Shown: positions 15,430 to 24,741 of the stretch, in pieces
Position numbering within the stretch: position 1 is the first letter of the stretch
How the letters are laid out: each line of letters opens with the position of its first letter
Assembly (NCBI GenBank): GCA_964429005.1
Contig: CAYSAJ010000011.1
Location: forward strand, 1 to 54,605
Length of the DNA stretch: 54,605 nt
Reading direction: 5' to 3'
From: JACRBE01 sp964429005
GTDB taxonomy: Bacteria > Chlamydiota > Chlamydiia > Chlamydiales > JACRBE01
The notes under the pieces: model-generated
What the model saw: only the letters and a program-made list of their open reading frames with translations
Told to the model about the DNA's origin: nothing
Databases searched by the model: none
Made by a program: the position numbers and the translations under genes

Positions 15430-17242
15430 AGTAGGAGAGGATGTTTTCTACATCTTTCCTATGAATTCCGTCCAAAGCAACTAGCTCTTCATAGCTTGCC
15501 TTCCCCAAATTTTTAAATGAGCCAAAGTGAGCCATAAGGAGTTTTTTTTTCTTAGGCCCGATGCCAGGAATTTCATCGATTTTGCTTTTGATGACTCTCT
15601 TTTGACGAAGATTTTTATGGTACGTAATAGCTCTTCGATGCGCTTCATCTCGGATATTTTGCAAAAAGAATAATAGTGCAGAGGTGCGGTCCAAGATGAT
15701 AGGATCGTTTTGCCCTGGCAAATAGACCTTTTCTTGACTAAGGCCCTTGTCATGACGACTTTGTTCTTTAGTAAGAGCTATGACATCAATTGAAACGATT
15801 TCCATCTCTTTTAGGATATCAACAGCAATATTAAGTTGTCCCTTTCCTCCGTCCACAATCAGTAAATCGGGAAAGTCCTCTTCTTTTTTAGCTCTGAGCA
15901 GCCTTCTTGTAAGGACTTCCTTCATAGAAGCATAGTCTTCAGATTTTTCATCATTTTTCATCTTGTAGCTTCGGTACCGTTTTGGGTCTTTGAGCCCATT
16001 TGTGAAGGCGACTAAGGAGGCGACAGGATCAGTTCTGGAAATATGAGATGTGTCAATACATTCGATGCGAACAGGGCAACGCTCTAGTTGTAATTGATCT
16101 TGCAAGTCTAAAAGAAGTTGATCTTTTGATAGAGCGTCTTGGAGATGCTGCTCAAGGAGCGTTTTCGCATTTTCTAAGGCAAGCTCAACAATATGTTTTT
16201 TCTCGCCGCGAGAGGGGGTTTCTATAGAAATGCTCTTTTTATAGTGCTCTTTTAAAATCTCTTCCAAAATTTTAGAGTCTGGAATCAATTCAGGAACAAG
16301 AATTACAGGAGGAGGGGTGATCATCTGATAGAGCTGCAAAAGAACAGTACTCAGCAAGTCCTCATCAGATGATATCGTTTTGGAAAAGATATAATGGTCT
16401 GATGAAAGGAGCCTTCCTTGCTCGTATGCTAGTCTTACTACAACCATTTGCTCTCTATGACGATAAAACCCAATCGCATCAAGATCATCGGTGAAGGTGT
16501 GTGTGATGTTTTTCCCTTGCTTGCCTACTTCCTTAAGTTTTTTAATCGTGGTATGAATTCTCCCTGCTTTTTCATATTCAAGTTTTTCTGAGGCTTCATA
16601 CATTTTCTTTTCTAAAAGACCCGCTACATGTTGCGTTTGTCCTTTCAGAAAATCAACCATGTGAGAAATGTAATCTTGATATTCATCTGAAGTGCATTTC
16701 TTAACGCAAGGAGCAATACATTTTTTCATTCCATAAAGAAGACAAGGACGCTTTCTTCGTTTAAATTCTTCATCACTACATTGACGAATAGGAAAAATTT
16801 CAAGAAGAGTGTCATAAGTTTGTTTTGCCAAACTCGCGCTGATGTAGGGCCCAAAATATAAACCAGGTTTTGTAGGTTTCGTTTTGTAGCGGACTAAATG
16901 AAGCGTAGGCCATGCATGTGCATTGTTAATCCAGATGCTCACAAAAGTTTTATCATCTTTTAGGAGGACATTATAGCGAGGTTGGTGGTGCTTAATCAGA
17001 GAATTTTCTAAAAGAAGAGCTTCTTTTTCATTGGGTGTTACAATCGTTTCTATTTGAACGACTTTACCTATGAGAAAGGGAATCATTTCTCTTTCATCAC
17101 GACCTTGAACAAAATATTGTCTTACTCGAATTTTGAGGTTTTTTGCTTTACCAACATAGAGCACAACATCCTGAGCATCTCTCATGATGTAGATGCCTGG
17201 CTTTTCTGGAATAAAATCAAGCTGGTCTTTCGTATAAATCAT
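15410..17242 (-). CDS. uvrC: Excinuclease ABC subunit C
   Basis: A 610-residue UvrC, full length. The GIY-YIG nuclease is at residues 16-44 (PGIYIMRDAQDVVLYVGKAK). Then come a Cys cluster (RPCLLYGMKKCIAPCVKKC), the UVR helix, the RNase H-like 5' nuclease with IECIDTSHISRTDPVAS and DLLIVDGGKGQL, and a C-terminal helix-hairpin-helix (IDEIPGIGPKKKKLLMAHFG). It makes both incisions in nucleotide excision repair with UvrAB. It lies 3 bp after mutS, as in C. trachomatis. Confidence 0.97.
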   Translation of the reverse strand: MIYTKDQLDFIPEKPGIYIMRDAQDVVLYVGKAKNLKIRVRQYFVQGRDEREMIPFLIGKVVQIETIVTPNEKEALLLENSLIKHHQPRYNVLLKDDKTFVSIWINNAHAWPTLHLVRYKTKPTKPGLYFGPYISASLAKQTYDTLLEIFPIRQCSDEEFKRRKRPCLLYGMKKCIAPCVKKCTSDEYQDYISHMVDFLKGQTQHVAGLLEKKMYEASEKLEYEKAGRIHTTIKKLKEVGKQGKNITHTFTDDLDAIGFYRHREQMVVVRLAYEQGRLLSSDHYIFSKTISSDEDLLSTVLLQLYQMITPPPVILVPELIPDSKILEEILKEHYKKSISIETPSRGEKKHIVELALENAKTLLEQHLQDALSKDQLLLDLQDQLQLERCPVRIECIDTSHISRTDPVASLVAFTNGLKDPKRYRSYKMKNDEKSEDYASMKEVLTRRLLRAKKEEDFPDLLIVDGGKGQLNIAVDILKEMEIVSIDVIALTKEQSRHDKGLSQEKVYLPGQNDPIILDRTSALLFFLQNIRDEAHRRAITYHKNLRQKRVIKSKIDEIPGIGPKKKKLLMAHFGSFKNLGKASYEELVALDGIHRKDVENILSYFKNLPQ

Positions 17243-17245
17243 AGG

Positions 17246-19840
17246 TTATATAAGGATCTTCTTCTGCCAGTCCATTACGAGATGCATGACTTCCAAAGGT
17301 GTATGGGTATTGAGGTCAAGTTGCTTGATATCTCTGAGAAGTTTTTCTGTCTCCACATTTTTTTGGGGAAGGGGAAATAGGAAAAGCTGGCTTTGAGAAG
17401 GAAGATCGTTTGGCTCTTTTTTTAGCGAAGGTTTCACAGGTTTTATTTCTTGGAGTTCTTGCAACTTTTGCTTTGCCTTCTGAATGACAACTAATGGAAG
17501 GCCTGCTAGTTTGGCTACATGAATCCCATAACTTTTATCAGCTCCTCCTGGAACAATTTTGTGGAGGAAAGTCACTTGGTCGTTTTCTTCATCTACATCT
17601 ACGCGGAAATTCTTCGCTGTGGGAAAGATCTCTGCAAGAGCTGTCAATTCATGATAATGTGTCGCAAATAATGTTTTGGGTTGCTGTCCTTTTTGAGAGA
17701 GTAAATATTCTGCGACAGACCAAGCAATCGCGACACCATCATAAGTAGAAGTCCCTCTTCCAATTTCATCAAGGATGACTAGTGATCGGGATGTGCAGTT
17801 GCGGAGAATATTCGAGGTTTCAGTCATCTCTACCATGAAAGTTGACTGGCCTCGACCTAGATCATCACTTGCGCCTATTCTCGAAAAAACGCGATCAATC
17901 AGGCCTATTGTTGCCTCTTCTACTGGAAGATAGGATCCCATCTGTGCCATGATCACTAGCAAAGCTACTTGTCTTATATAGGTAGATTTTCCAGCCATAT
18001 TGGGGCCAGTGATGAGCATCATTTGTGTTTCATCACCAAGGTCGGTGTTGTTCGATATGAATCGGGATGTCAGAGTACGCTCCAGCAAGGGATGTCTTCC
18101 CTTACGAATCGTAAGCTCTCCTGTTTGGGTGAGTTTCGGTCTTCGATACTTATAGTGGCTTGCTACAAGAGCAAGCGAGTGAATAGAATCGACAGTTGCG
18201 ATCGACTTAGAGGCTTCTAATATCCGTTCTTTTTCAATAGAGATTTTCGCAATGAGCTCTTTAAACAGTTGTTGCTCAAAAGAAAGAAGCTTTTCATCAG
18301 CGTGAAGGATTTTTTCTTCAAATTCCTGGAGCTCTTTGCTGCTGAATCTCTCTGTATTAACTAAGGTTTGCTTTTTATAAAAGGAGGGGGGGAGCTGATC
18401 TGCCTGCAATCTAGAAACTTCTATAAAATAACCAAAGCTACGATGGAACCCTACTTTTAAGGTTTTTGTTCCTAAGTTTTTCCGGAGGTTTTCTTGATAT
18501 TGGGCTAGCCACTCCTCACTGTGTTCTTTAAGATCGAGAATCGCATCAATTTCTGAGTTATACCCTTTTTTAAAGAATCCCCCTTCATGGAGTTTTAAAG
18601 GAGGATTCTCTACGATCGCATTTTCAATCAGCTCTGAAAGGGATGAGAAATCGGGAAGGGATGGATGGAGAGAATCGAATAAAGAGCCGTTCCCTCTTTT
18701 GAGAAGCTCTGCTAGAGGATGGACAACTTTAAGTGACAAGGCTAAGGCACGAACATCACGGGGACCTGCACTCCCTGAAGCAATTTTCATGATCAGACGC
18801 TCAACATCTTTGACCTCTTTGAGCAGCAAGCTGATTTGTTCAAACAAATCTTCTTTTTTAAGTAGACATTCAATAGCCTCTTGCCGCTCTAAGATCTTAC
18901 CGAGGTCTAGAAGAGGATGTGAGACCCAATTCCGTAGAAGGCGGCTTCCCATGGCTGTTTTTGTTCGATTAAGCAAAGAAAGAAGAGAAGTATGATCATC
19001 GCCTCCTGAACCTAAAATATGAAGATGCTTAAATGTAGAAGCATCGATTGACATGTAAGGATCTAAAAAAAGGGGAGAGATGGTTGAAAGGGCACCCGTT
19101 GTAATCTGCAAATCGTCTTTTAAATAGTTGAAAAGCCCCCCGGCAGCTTGAAGTGCGCAGGTCATGTGTTTAAGGCCAAATCCATCTAAAGAAAACATTT
19201 GGAAGTGACGAGCTAGAGTATCAAAGCAAATTTGATAGTCAAATGCCCAATCCTCTTTTACATTCAGTCTAAAAGAAAATTCGAGACGTAGTAAATCTAT
19301 AAAATTTGCTTGTGTCTGATGGAATTTTTTTGGAACTAGAAGCTCTTTAGGTCTTCTTTTGATCAGCTCATCTAGAAGATCCTCTTTTTTTTCAAACTCT
19401 ATCACTTTGAATTCAGAAGTAGATAAATCGATGATAGAAAGTCCAAAAAGAGAATTGAGTTGGATAATTGCAGCAAAATAGCAATTAGAGGGTCCTAGCA
19501 AGCTAGGGCTGTCAAAATAGGTAGCAGGGGAAATGGTTCGTACAATTTCTCTCTTAAAAAGTGACTTTGAGTCCCCTGCAGCTGTTTGCTCAGCGATAGC
19601 AATTTTATGACCCTTTTGAATCAGTTTTTCTAAATAGCCTTCAGCGGAATGAGCAGGGATGCCGCTCATTGGGATGCCCTGACGTTGAGTAAGTGTTAAA
19701 TCCAGCTCCTCAGAAAGTAGTTTCGCATCTTCATAAAAAGCTTCATAAAAGTCCCCCAAACGGAAAAGAAGCAAAGACTCATGAGCTTGTTTTTTACAGT
19801 CGTGCCACTGCTGCATCATTGGTGTGATTTTTTGATCCAT
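17246..19840 (-). CDS. mutS: DNA mismatch repair protein MutS
   Basis: An 864-residue MutS. The mismatch-reading loop FRLGDFYEAF is at 26-35, MSGIPAHSAEGYL follows, the connector and lever domains fill the middle, and the ATPase has GPNMAGKST (612-620), GRGQSTFMVEM, LVILDEIGRGTSTYDG and ATHYHEL. It recognises mispairs and starts repair with MutL. The start overlaps the upstream hypothetical gene by 25 bp; uvrC follows by 3 bp, so a repair operon is likely. Confidence 0.97.
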   Translation of the reverse strand: MDQKITPMMQQWHDCKKQAHESLLLFRLGDFYEAFYEDAKLLSEELDLTLTQRQGIPMSGIPAHSAEGYLEKLIQKGHKIAIAEQTAAGDSKSLFKREIVRTISPATYFDSPSLLGPSNCYFAAIIQLNSLFGLSIIDLSTSEFKVIEFEKKEDLLDELIKRRPKELLVPKKFHQTQANFIDLLRLEFSFRLNVKEDWAFDYQICFDTLARHFQMFSLDGFGLKHMTCALQAAGGLFNYLKDDLQITTGALSTISPLFLDPYMSIDASTFKHLHILGSGGDDHTSLLSLLNRTKTAMGSRLLRNWVSHPLLDLGKILERQEAIECLLKKEDLFEQISLLLKEVKDVERLIMKIASGSAGPRDVRALALSLKVVHPLAELLKRGNGSLFDSLHPSLPDFSSLSELIENAIVENPPLKLHEGGFFKKGYNSEIDAILDLKEHSEEWLAQYQENLRKNLGTKTLKVGFHRSFGYFIEVSRLQADQLPPSFYKKQTLVNTERFSSKELQEFEEKILHADEKLLSFEQQLFKELIAKISIEKERILEASKSIATVDSIHSLALVASHYKYRRPKLTQTGELTIRKGRHPLLERTLTSRFISNNTDLGDETQMMLITGPNMAGKSTYIRQVALLVIMAQMGSYLPVEEATIGLIDRVFSRIGASDDLGRGQSTFMVEMTETSNILRNCTSRSLVILDEIGRGTSTYDGVAIAWSVAEYLLSQKGQQPKTLFATHYHELTALAEIFPTAKNFRVDVDEENDQVTFLHKIVPGGADKSYGIHVAKLAGLPLVVIQKAKQKLQELQEIKPVKPSLKKEPNDLPSQSQLFLFPLPQKNVETEKLLRDIKQLDLNTHTPLEVMHLVMDWQKKILI

Positions 19841-20328
19841 GAGAGCCCCTTCATCATTTGTAGTAGTTTTTTAATCCAGGAAAATGAGGCTTTTTGAGTT
19901 GTCTTAGAAGAAAAAAGAGTATCAAGTTCACCCAAAGCTTTTTTCGCTTTTACAATAACCGCCTCATTCCATCGTTGAGATTCTTCGATCTCTGATAAAA
20001 TGTGTGTTAGTTCATCTCGAATTTCTTCCAATGATTTTGGGGAAGAAGTCATAGCAAAATGGCGATAAATGCCAGGTCCGGCATTTCGAATTTGTTCTTG
20101 AAGAGAAAATATCTTTATCAATAGGGGAAAGTAAACATCCCGGTGGCGGGGAATATGGCGAGTATCTTTCCCTTGGATTCCTTTTTCAGCGACAACATTT
20201 AAATGAGAGAAGGCTTTTTTTGTTGTATTTTGAATGGGTTCGTGTTCTTCTGAAGAAACCTGAAACACTCTCCTTTCAAAATGTGAAGATGTATATGAAG
20301 ATTTTTCATTTGTTGATGTATCGGACAT
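19816..20328 (-). CDS. Hypothetical protein between mutS and dnaG
   Basis: A 170-residue protein without a recognised domain. The first 60 residues are polar and Ser/Thr-rich; HIPRHRDVYFPLLIKIFSLQ and a long helical segment (about residues 98-140, EEIRDELTHILSEIEESQRW) follow; the C-terminus is basic (SWIKKLLQMMKGLSWIKKS). The position between mutS and dnaG matches the unnamed gene at the same place in C. trachomatis, so it is probably a conserved chlamydial protein (from recalled gene order). It overlaps mutS by 25 bp and would be translationally coupled to it. Function unknown. Confidence 0.75.
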   Translation of the reverse strand: MSDTSTNEKSSYTSSHFERRVFQVSSEEHEPIQNTTKKAFSHLNVVAEKGIQGKDTRHIPRHRDVYFPLLIKIFSLQEQIRNAGPGIYRHFAMTSSPKSLEEIRDELTHILSEIEESQRWNEAVIVKAKKALGELDTLFSSKTTQKASFSWIKKLLQMMKGLSWIKKSHQ

Positions 20329-20433
20329 ACAATGATAAATTACGAGAGTGAATTGCTCTCAATTTATCGCAATCCCCCTTTTTCATAAAGGGGAATGTAG
20401 TATAATGGAGAAACCCAAAAAAGAAGGAAAAGA

Positions 20434-22200
20434 GTGGCTTATACTCAGGAAAGTTTACATAAACTCAAAGACAAAATCGATCTCGTCGAACTCCTTTCAT
20501 CCTATTTGCCTCTCAAAAAAAATGGAGCTCACTACAAAGGTCTTTGCCCATTCCATAACGAAAAGAGTCCTTCTTTTTTAGTCCAAAGAGGGGATAAGCA
20601 CTACCATTGTTTTGGCTGTGGCGCTCATGGAGATGCGATCGCTTTTCTTATGAATTATCTCCATGTTACCTTTGTCGAAGCGATTGAAATCCTCTCTGAA
20701 AAATTTGATGTTCCTCTAGAAAAAGTCCAAGGTAAAGGTGAATTTGTTGAAACCCAAAAAATTCATCTTCTAAAAGATGTGCTTAACAAGACTTCTTGGA
20801 TGTACCACCATTATTTGCTCCACACAGATGAAGGTAAAGCCGCTTTGCAATACCTCTACGAAAGGGGGATAGATCTCGACTTCATTCGAATGTTTCAAAT
20901 AGGCCTCGCTCCCAAAGATGACAATCTCTTTTTTAAAATCGCAAAAACGCTCTCATTTTCTGAGGAACAACTCCTGGAGACAGGCCTTATTAAAATGCCG
21001 GCGAAAAGAAGTTATTTTCACGGACGAATCACCATACCCATTTTTGATGTATTTGGAAACGTGATTGGGTTTTCTTGTCGTAAACTCTCAGAAAAAGAGC
21101 TTGGTCCCAAATATATCAATACCCCTGAAACTCTTTTATTCAAAAAGTCTAAGGTCCTGTTTGGACTTAAAGAATCTCGAAGAACTATAGCCAAAGAAAG
21201 AAAGGCCATCATTGTCGAAGGACAAATCGACGCTCTTCGCCTCATTCAAGAAGGATTTAATTACACACTTTCTGCAGGGGGAACCGCTTTTGGAGAAGAT
21301 CATGTAAAAGAACTTGTCCATCTCGGTGTAGAAAAAGTCTATCTTGCCTTTGATGGTGATGAAGCGGGGCAGGGAGCAACGCAAAAAACAGGGCAGATTT
21401 TCCAAAAGAAAGGGATAGAGGTCTTTGTTGTTATTTTTGAAAAGGGTGAAGATCCCGATTCAACAATTTTAGCTCATGGCGCAGAAGCTTTTCAAAAATA
21501 CCTTGATCAATCGATAGAATATCTTCCTTTTCTTTATCAGTTTTATAGTGAGCAGATCAACCCTGCAACCCCAGCCGGTAAGAATGAAATTGTTAAAAGA
21601 ATGATGCAACAGATCAAAGAATGGGAACATCCCCTCATGATCCATGAGGCATCTAAAAAGGTCGCTGAGATTTGCTCAGTTCCCTTAGAACTTATACAAG
21701 GAGGGGAAGTGGCTCCACCCCCTCCCATGAATCCTAAAGGGCAAAAAGTAGAACACGACCCCCAAAGATTTCTAGAAATGACCCTTTTACAAATCTTGAT
21801 CCTCGGCTCCTCTTCTCAATCAAAAGCATCATCAATGATTATCTTCAATATAGCCTCCACGGACCTCATTCATAAAGACTGCGCTGAGCTCTACAGCTGG
21901 ATGAGTAATGAGCTTAAAAAAGAAAACAAGCTCGATTGGCTCGATATGATGATGGAGCTTCAAAAACGTCACCTTGATGATCTCTTTGTCGAAATCACCA
22001 GTAAAAAGCTCTCGGAAGATAGACTCGAAGAAGCCTCTAAAGAAGTGGTCAGTAAGATCTTAATTCGGAACTGGATGATGAAACGAGAAGAGATCAAAAA
22101 CAAGATCCAAAGTGGCCGCTTTGGAGAAGAGGAGACTCTCCTCCTTGCCCGTCAGTTCGATGAGCTCAAGCTCAACCCCCCTGCACTAAAGTTATTGTAG
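20434..22200 (+). CDS. dnaG: DNA primase
   Basis: A 588-residue DnaG. The CHC2 zinc ribbon has C38, H41, C59 and C62 (GLCPFHNEKSPSF, HCFGCGAHGDAI). The primase core carries RITIPIFDVFGNVIGFSCRK, and the TOPRIM metal site shows IIVEGQIDALRL and YLAFDGDEAG. It makes RNA primers at the fork with DnaB. The GTG start at 20434 is supported by AAGGAAA just upstream; no ATG suits the N-terminus. The C-terminal helicase-binding part is less conserved, as usual. Confidence 0.96.
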   Translation: MAYTQESLHKLKDKIDLVELLSSYLPLKKNGAHYKGLCPFHNEKSPSFLVQRGDKHYHCFGCGAHGDAIAFLMNYLHVTFVEAIEILSEKFDVPLEKVQGKGEFVETQKIHLLKDVLNKTSWMYHHYLLHTDEGKAALQYLYERGIDLDFIRMFQIGLAPKDDNLFFKIAKTLSFSEEQLLETGLIKMPAKRSYFHGRITIPIFDVFGNVIGFSCRKLSEKELGPKYINTPETLLFKKSKVLFGLKESRRTIAKERKAIIVEGQIDALRLIQEGFNYTLSAGGTAFGEDHVKELVHLGVEKVYLAFDGDEAGQGATQKTGQIFQKKGIEVFVVIFEKGEDPDSTILAHGAEAFQKYLDQSIEYLPFLYQFYSEQINPATPAGKNEIVKRMMQQIKEWEHPLMIHEASKKVAEICSVPLELIQGGEVAPPPPMNPKGQKVEHDPQRFLEMTLLQILILGSSSQSKASSMIIFNIASTDLIHKDCAELYSWMSNELKKENKLDWLDMMMELQKRHLDDLFVEITSKKLSEDRLEEASKEVVSKILIRNWMMKREEIKNKIQSGRFGEEETLLLARQFDELKLNPPALKLL

Positions 22201-22207
22201 CTAGAAA

Positions 22208-23050
22208 TTAGTAAAATTCTGGCAAATGGAAGTGCAAAGCAGGAGTTTCCTCGTCTTCGTAGTTCATTAATCTACTAATATATGCTACGGTGCTAGGAGA
22301 AATCGACGGGTTACTTGAACATTCCACATAAACCCATTCCATATCTTCTTTGGAAACATCAGGATTCCCTTCGAAGTATAATATTATTGTTTTATCATCA
22401 CCACTTTCTATGGCATCGATGAGAGATTCTGGCAGAGACTCTGAGCTCTCTTCTTCAGAAAATCTAGAGCTTTTTTCGGGTTTTAGCCCTCTAAAAACGG
22501 ATTCTCTAGAACCTGAAAAAGATAAACCTGTAGCTTCTGTTATTCTTGATGCCACACCACTTGATGTAGCTTCAGATGAATGATTCGATGGGGAAGTAAA
22601 AAGAAGAGAATAACGATAGGGACGATCAATTCTACCTGAGTCAATCGGATCAGGATAGACGTGAGGAACGAAATGAAGCACGGCTGTTTCTTCCATCTCA
22701 AGCGGCCTTAGTCTCGTGATGAAAGTTAATGTTTCTTCCGAAATTTCGGTATTATGTGAACACTCTATATAAGCCCATTCGATATCCTCTGGCAAGATGG
22801 AAGGAGATAAAAGGTGTTGTTTTATATTGTATTCATCGCCAGCTTTTACTGCTGCAAATAAGGATTTTCTCGGATCCTCAGATTCGATTCCATCTGAGTC
22901 TAAGGAAGCTACTGATAGGGAGCTCTCACTGATGGTTCGGAGGCCTACTTCATGCACCCTAGATTCAACAGTTGTAGCAGAAGTAGATCTATCCTCTTCG
23001 GGACTTCTAAGAACCGAATCGCTATTAATTGAGAAACTAATTGAATCCAT
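22208..23050 (-). CDS. Acidic hypothetical protein with an internal tandem duplication
   Basis: A 280-residue acidic protein with no recognised domain. Residues about 66-127 and 212-274 are two copies of one unit: AVKAGDEYNIKQHL versus AIESGDDKTIILYF, PEDIEWAYIECSHN versus KEDMEWVYVECSSN, and MEETAVLHF versus EDEETPALHF. Ser/Glu-rich linkers precede each copy (DSDGIESEDPRKS, FSEEESSESLPES). The unit start (A-x2-SGD) recalls the first ankyrin helix, but the rest does not fit. No signal peptide or membrane helix. The promoter element before it is shared with other putative effector genes here, so a secreted protein is possible. Function unknown. Confidence 0.75.
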   Translation of the reverse strand: MDSISFSINSDSVLRSPEEDRSTSATTVESRVHEVGLRTISESSLSVASLDSDGIESEDPRKSLFAAVKAGDEYNIKQHLLSPSILPEDIEWAYIECSHNTEISEETLTFITRLRPLEMEETAVLHFVPHVYPDPIDSGRIDRPYRYSLLFTSPSNHSSEATSSGVASRITEATGLSFSGSRESVFRGLKPEKSSRFSEEESSESLPESLIDAIESGDDKTIILYFEGNPDVSKEDMEWVYVECSSNPSISPSTVAYISRLMNYEDEETPALHFHLPEFY

Positions 23051-23076
23051 AACAAACCTATTTTATTAAAAATATA

Positions 23077-23082
23077 ATTATA
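23077..23082 (-). promoter_or_regulatory. Candidate -10 within the TAATTATAAC element
   Basis: TAATTATAAC at 23075-23084 puts TATAAT on the minus strand 27-32 nt before the ATG at 23050. Beyond the ten bases, the flank (ATAATTAATATGTTATAATT) also resembles the region before the gene at 46060. Confidence 0.45.
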
Positions 23083-23353
23083 ACATATTAATTATTTTTT
23101 TAAATTAAATATGTTTAGTAGAATCGCTTGTTTTATATTTCCTCTATAACGTGTTTATAAAATAGTAAATTTATTAATATCTGATTTTTAGCACTTTAAA
23201 TTCATATCTGCTGCTATATCACCCTTCAAAAGAAGCAGAGATACAAAGCTCTTTCTTAGATTTTTCAATTCTCTGATAATCATTAAAGCATTGATGGTTA
23301 GTGATTTAATGCTAATAATTATAATTATACTAAATTTAAAATAAATTTTATGA

Positions 23354-23359
23354 TATAAT
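23354..23359 (+). promoter_or_regulatory. Candidate -10 (TATAAT)
   Basis: TATAAT lies 31 nt before the ATG at 23391, and AGAGG (23379-23383) forms a ribosome site 7 nt before it. No clear -35. Confidence 0.4.
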
Positions 23360-23390
23360 ATTAACTAAAATAATAATTAGAGGTAATAAC

Positions 23391-24191
23391 ATGTTAGTTA
23401 GTTCAATGATTCCAGGAATTCAAGCTTTAAATCTTGCAGATTTTGGGAGAGCTGCGATTCCTCTTTCAATCAGCTTTTCAGCGATTGGACGGTTTTTTAC
23501 GGGTCTTGCAGGGCAAATACGCTCATTAGGTCAAAGGGCGAACACCATTTCTCAGCCTAGCGCTATGATTTCTTCGCCCACTACAGGATCTAGTCGATCA
23601 ACGTTGAGCTTTTCTCTGTCATCATCTGATGACGATGCTTTTTCAATAGTAAGTCCCTCTTCAGAAGAAACACCTAGGGCTCTAAGAAAAGCCCATTTAG
23701 GAGAGAGTGGTGAGTCTCTGGTTGTCGATACAGCGGCTAGAGTTGATGAAGCCTCTTTTCTAGATAACAAAGAGAGAATTCGTGGAATCGTAAGAGGAAA
23801 TGGTGGGGTAGGCTACGTAAGGCCTTTAGCTCCCGCAGGCTCTTTTTTTAGAGCAGGACAGCAGGCTTTTCCAGTAAGAGATATTGATGCTGAAATCGCA
23901 GAATTAGAAAGAAGGCTAGAAGCAATGGGGCCTGCATCTGAGGAATCGGGAGAACTTTTTTCAACGATTACGCCAACGACAGGTGATTTAGGAGAACTTT
24001 CTGATGTGGATTCATCATCTGAACATATCCTTCCAAGCTCTGAGGATCTTATTGAAATTTTAGAAATTTCTGAATCAATACATGTAAAAAATCAACCAGA
24101 TGCGTTAGCTCCATATGCGAATAAGATGGTCTTATTTAACGGCGGCCTGTTTGTAATTACAGCTGAAGGACGATTAAAACAATTTGCCTAA
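23391..24191 (+). CDS. Ser-rich hypothetical protein, possible secreted effector
   Basis: A 266-residue protein of unknown function. The first 45 residues are mildly hydrophobic (LADFGRAAIPLSISFSAIGR) but not a clear signal peptide. Residues about 50-90 are very Ser-rich (SSRSTLSFSLSSSDDDAF), as is common near type III secretion signals. A short helix IDAEIAELERRLEAM lies near 165, and the C-terminus ends in a compact strand-like segment (KMVLFNGGLFVITAEGRLK). An AGAGG ribosome site supports the start, and a terminator follows 20 bp after the stop, so the gene is a single unit. Secretion is inference only. Confidence 0.7.
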   Translation: MLVSSMIPGIQALNLADFGRAAIPLSISFSAIGRFFTGLAGQIRSLGQRANTISQPSAMISSPTTGSSRSTLSFSLSSSDDDAFSIVSPSSEETPRALRKAHLGESGESLVVDTAARVDEASFLDNKERIRGIVRGNGGVGYVRPLAPAGSFFRAGQQAFPVRDIDAEIAELERRLEAMGPASEESGELFSTITPTTGDLGELSDVDSSSEHILPSSEDLIEILEISESIHVKNQPDALAPYANKMVLFNGGLFVITAEGRLKQFA

Positions 24192-24210
24192 TCGTATTTA
24201 CTAAAGCTTG

Positions 24211-24244
24211 AGGTGTTGGTAAAAATAGTGCCAACACCTTTTTT
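24211..24244 (+). terminator. Rho-independent terminator
   Basis: AGGTGTTGG (24211-24219) pairs with CCAACACCT (24231-24239) around an 11-nt loop and is followed by TTTTT. It ends the 23391-24191 transcript just before the convergent GNAT gene. Confidence 0.85.
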
Positions 24245-24246
24245 AT

Positions 24247-24675
24247 TCATTCAAGCTTTTTTCGAAGCATGTAAAGTTTCGAATCTTTTAAATAGCCTTC
24301 TCTTGTAAATTCCACATAATAACCAAGAATTTCATATAAACTTTTAGCTTCCCAATCCATCGTATTCACGGTCGCAAAAGTAGCGCCTCTCTCTTTCCCT
24401 AGGATTTCAGCTTTTTGCATTAATTGTGTTCCGATCCCTTTGCTTCTGAGTTCTTCAGCGACCCAAAGCATATCAATGTATAGGCATCCGTAGTAAGTAA
24501 TCCCTTGGATTCCACCGAGCACCTTTCCGGTAGCATCCTTTACAAAAAAACCAAAAGGAGTGATCGGATTCATCCCTCTTTTTTTCTTTGCATTGGCATT
24601 TATTCCCTGAAAGAGAACTTCACTTTCTTCAGGAAGAGGGGAAGCGGTATAAAAAATTGGATAACCATCTCTCAT
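24247..24675 (-). CDS. GNAT-family N-acetyltransferase
   Basis: A 142-residue single-domain acetyltransferase. The acetyl-CoA pyrophosphate loop is RSKGIGTQLMQKAE (motif A, Q/R-x2-G-x-G/A), preceded by the strand YIDMLWVAEELR and followed by FATVNTMDWEAKSLYEILGY (motif B region). TAGGAGA about 7 nt before the ATG supports the start. The substrate cannot be predicted. It is a lone gene between convergent and divergent neighbours and is not part of the conserved chlamydial order I know. Confidence 0.85.
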   Translation of the reverse strand: MRDGYPIFYTASPLPEESEVLFQGINANAKKKRGMNPITPFGFFVKDATGKVLGGIQGITYYGCLYIDMLWVAEELRSKGIGTQLMQKAEILGKERGATFATVNTMDWEAKSLYEILGYYVEFTREGYLKDSKLYMLRKKLE

Positions 24676-24741
24676 AAAATTCTCCTAGGAGAAGAGTTCA
24701 AGCTCTATTATACTGTATGATTCATCAAAGGAGGTATTTTT

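Larger units (their letters stand above)
23051..23390. other. 340-bp AT-rich divergent intergenic region
   Basis: This spacer separates divergently transcribed genes (22208-23050 minus, 23391-24191 plus). It holds candidate -10 elements for both sides and long A/T runs. I see no tRNA, no open frame of interest and no strong hairpin. Confidence 0.5.
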
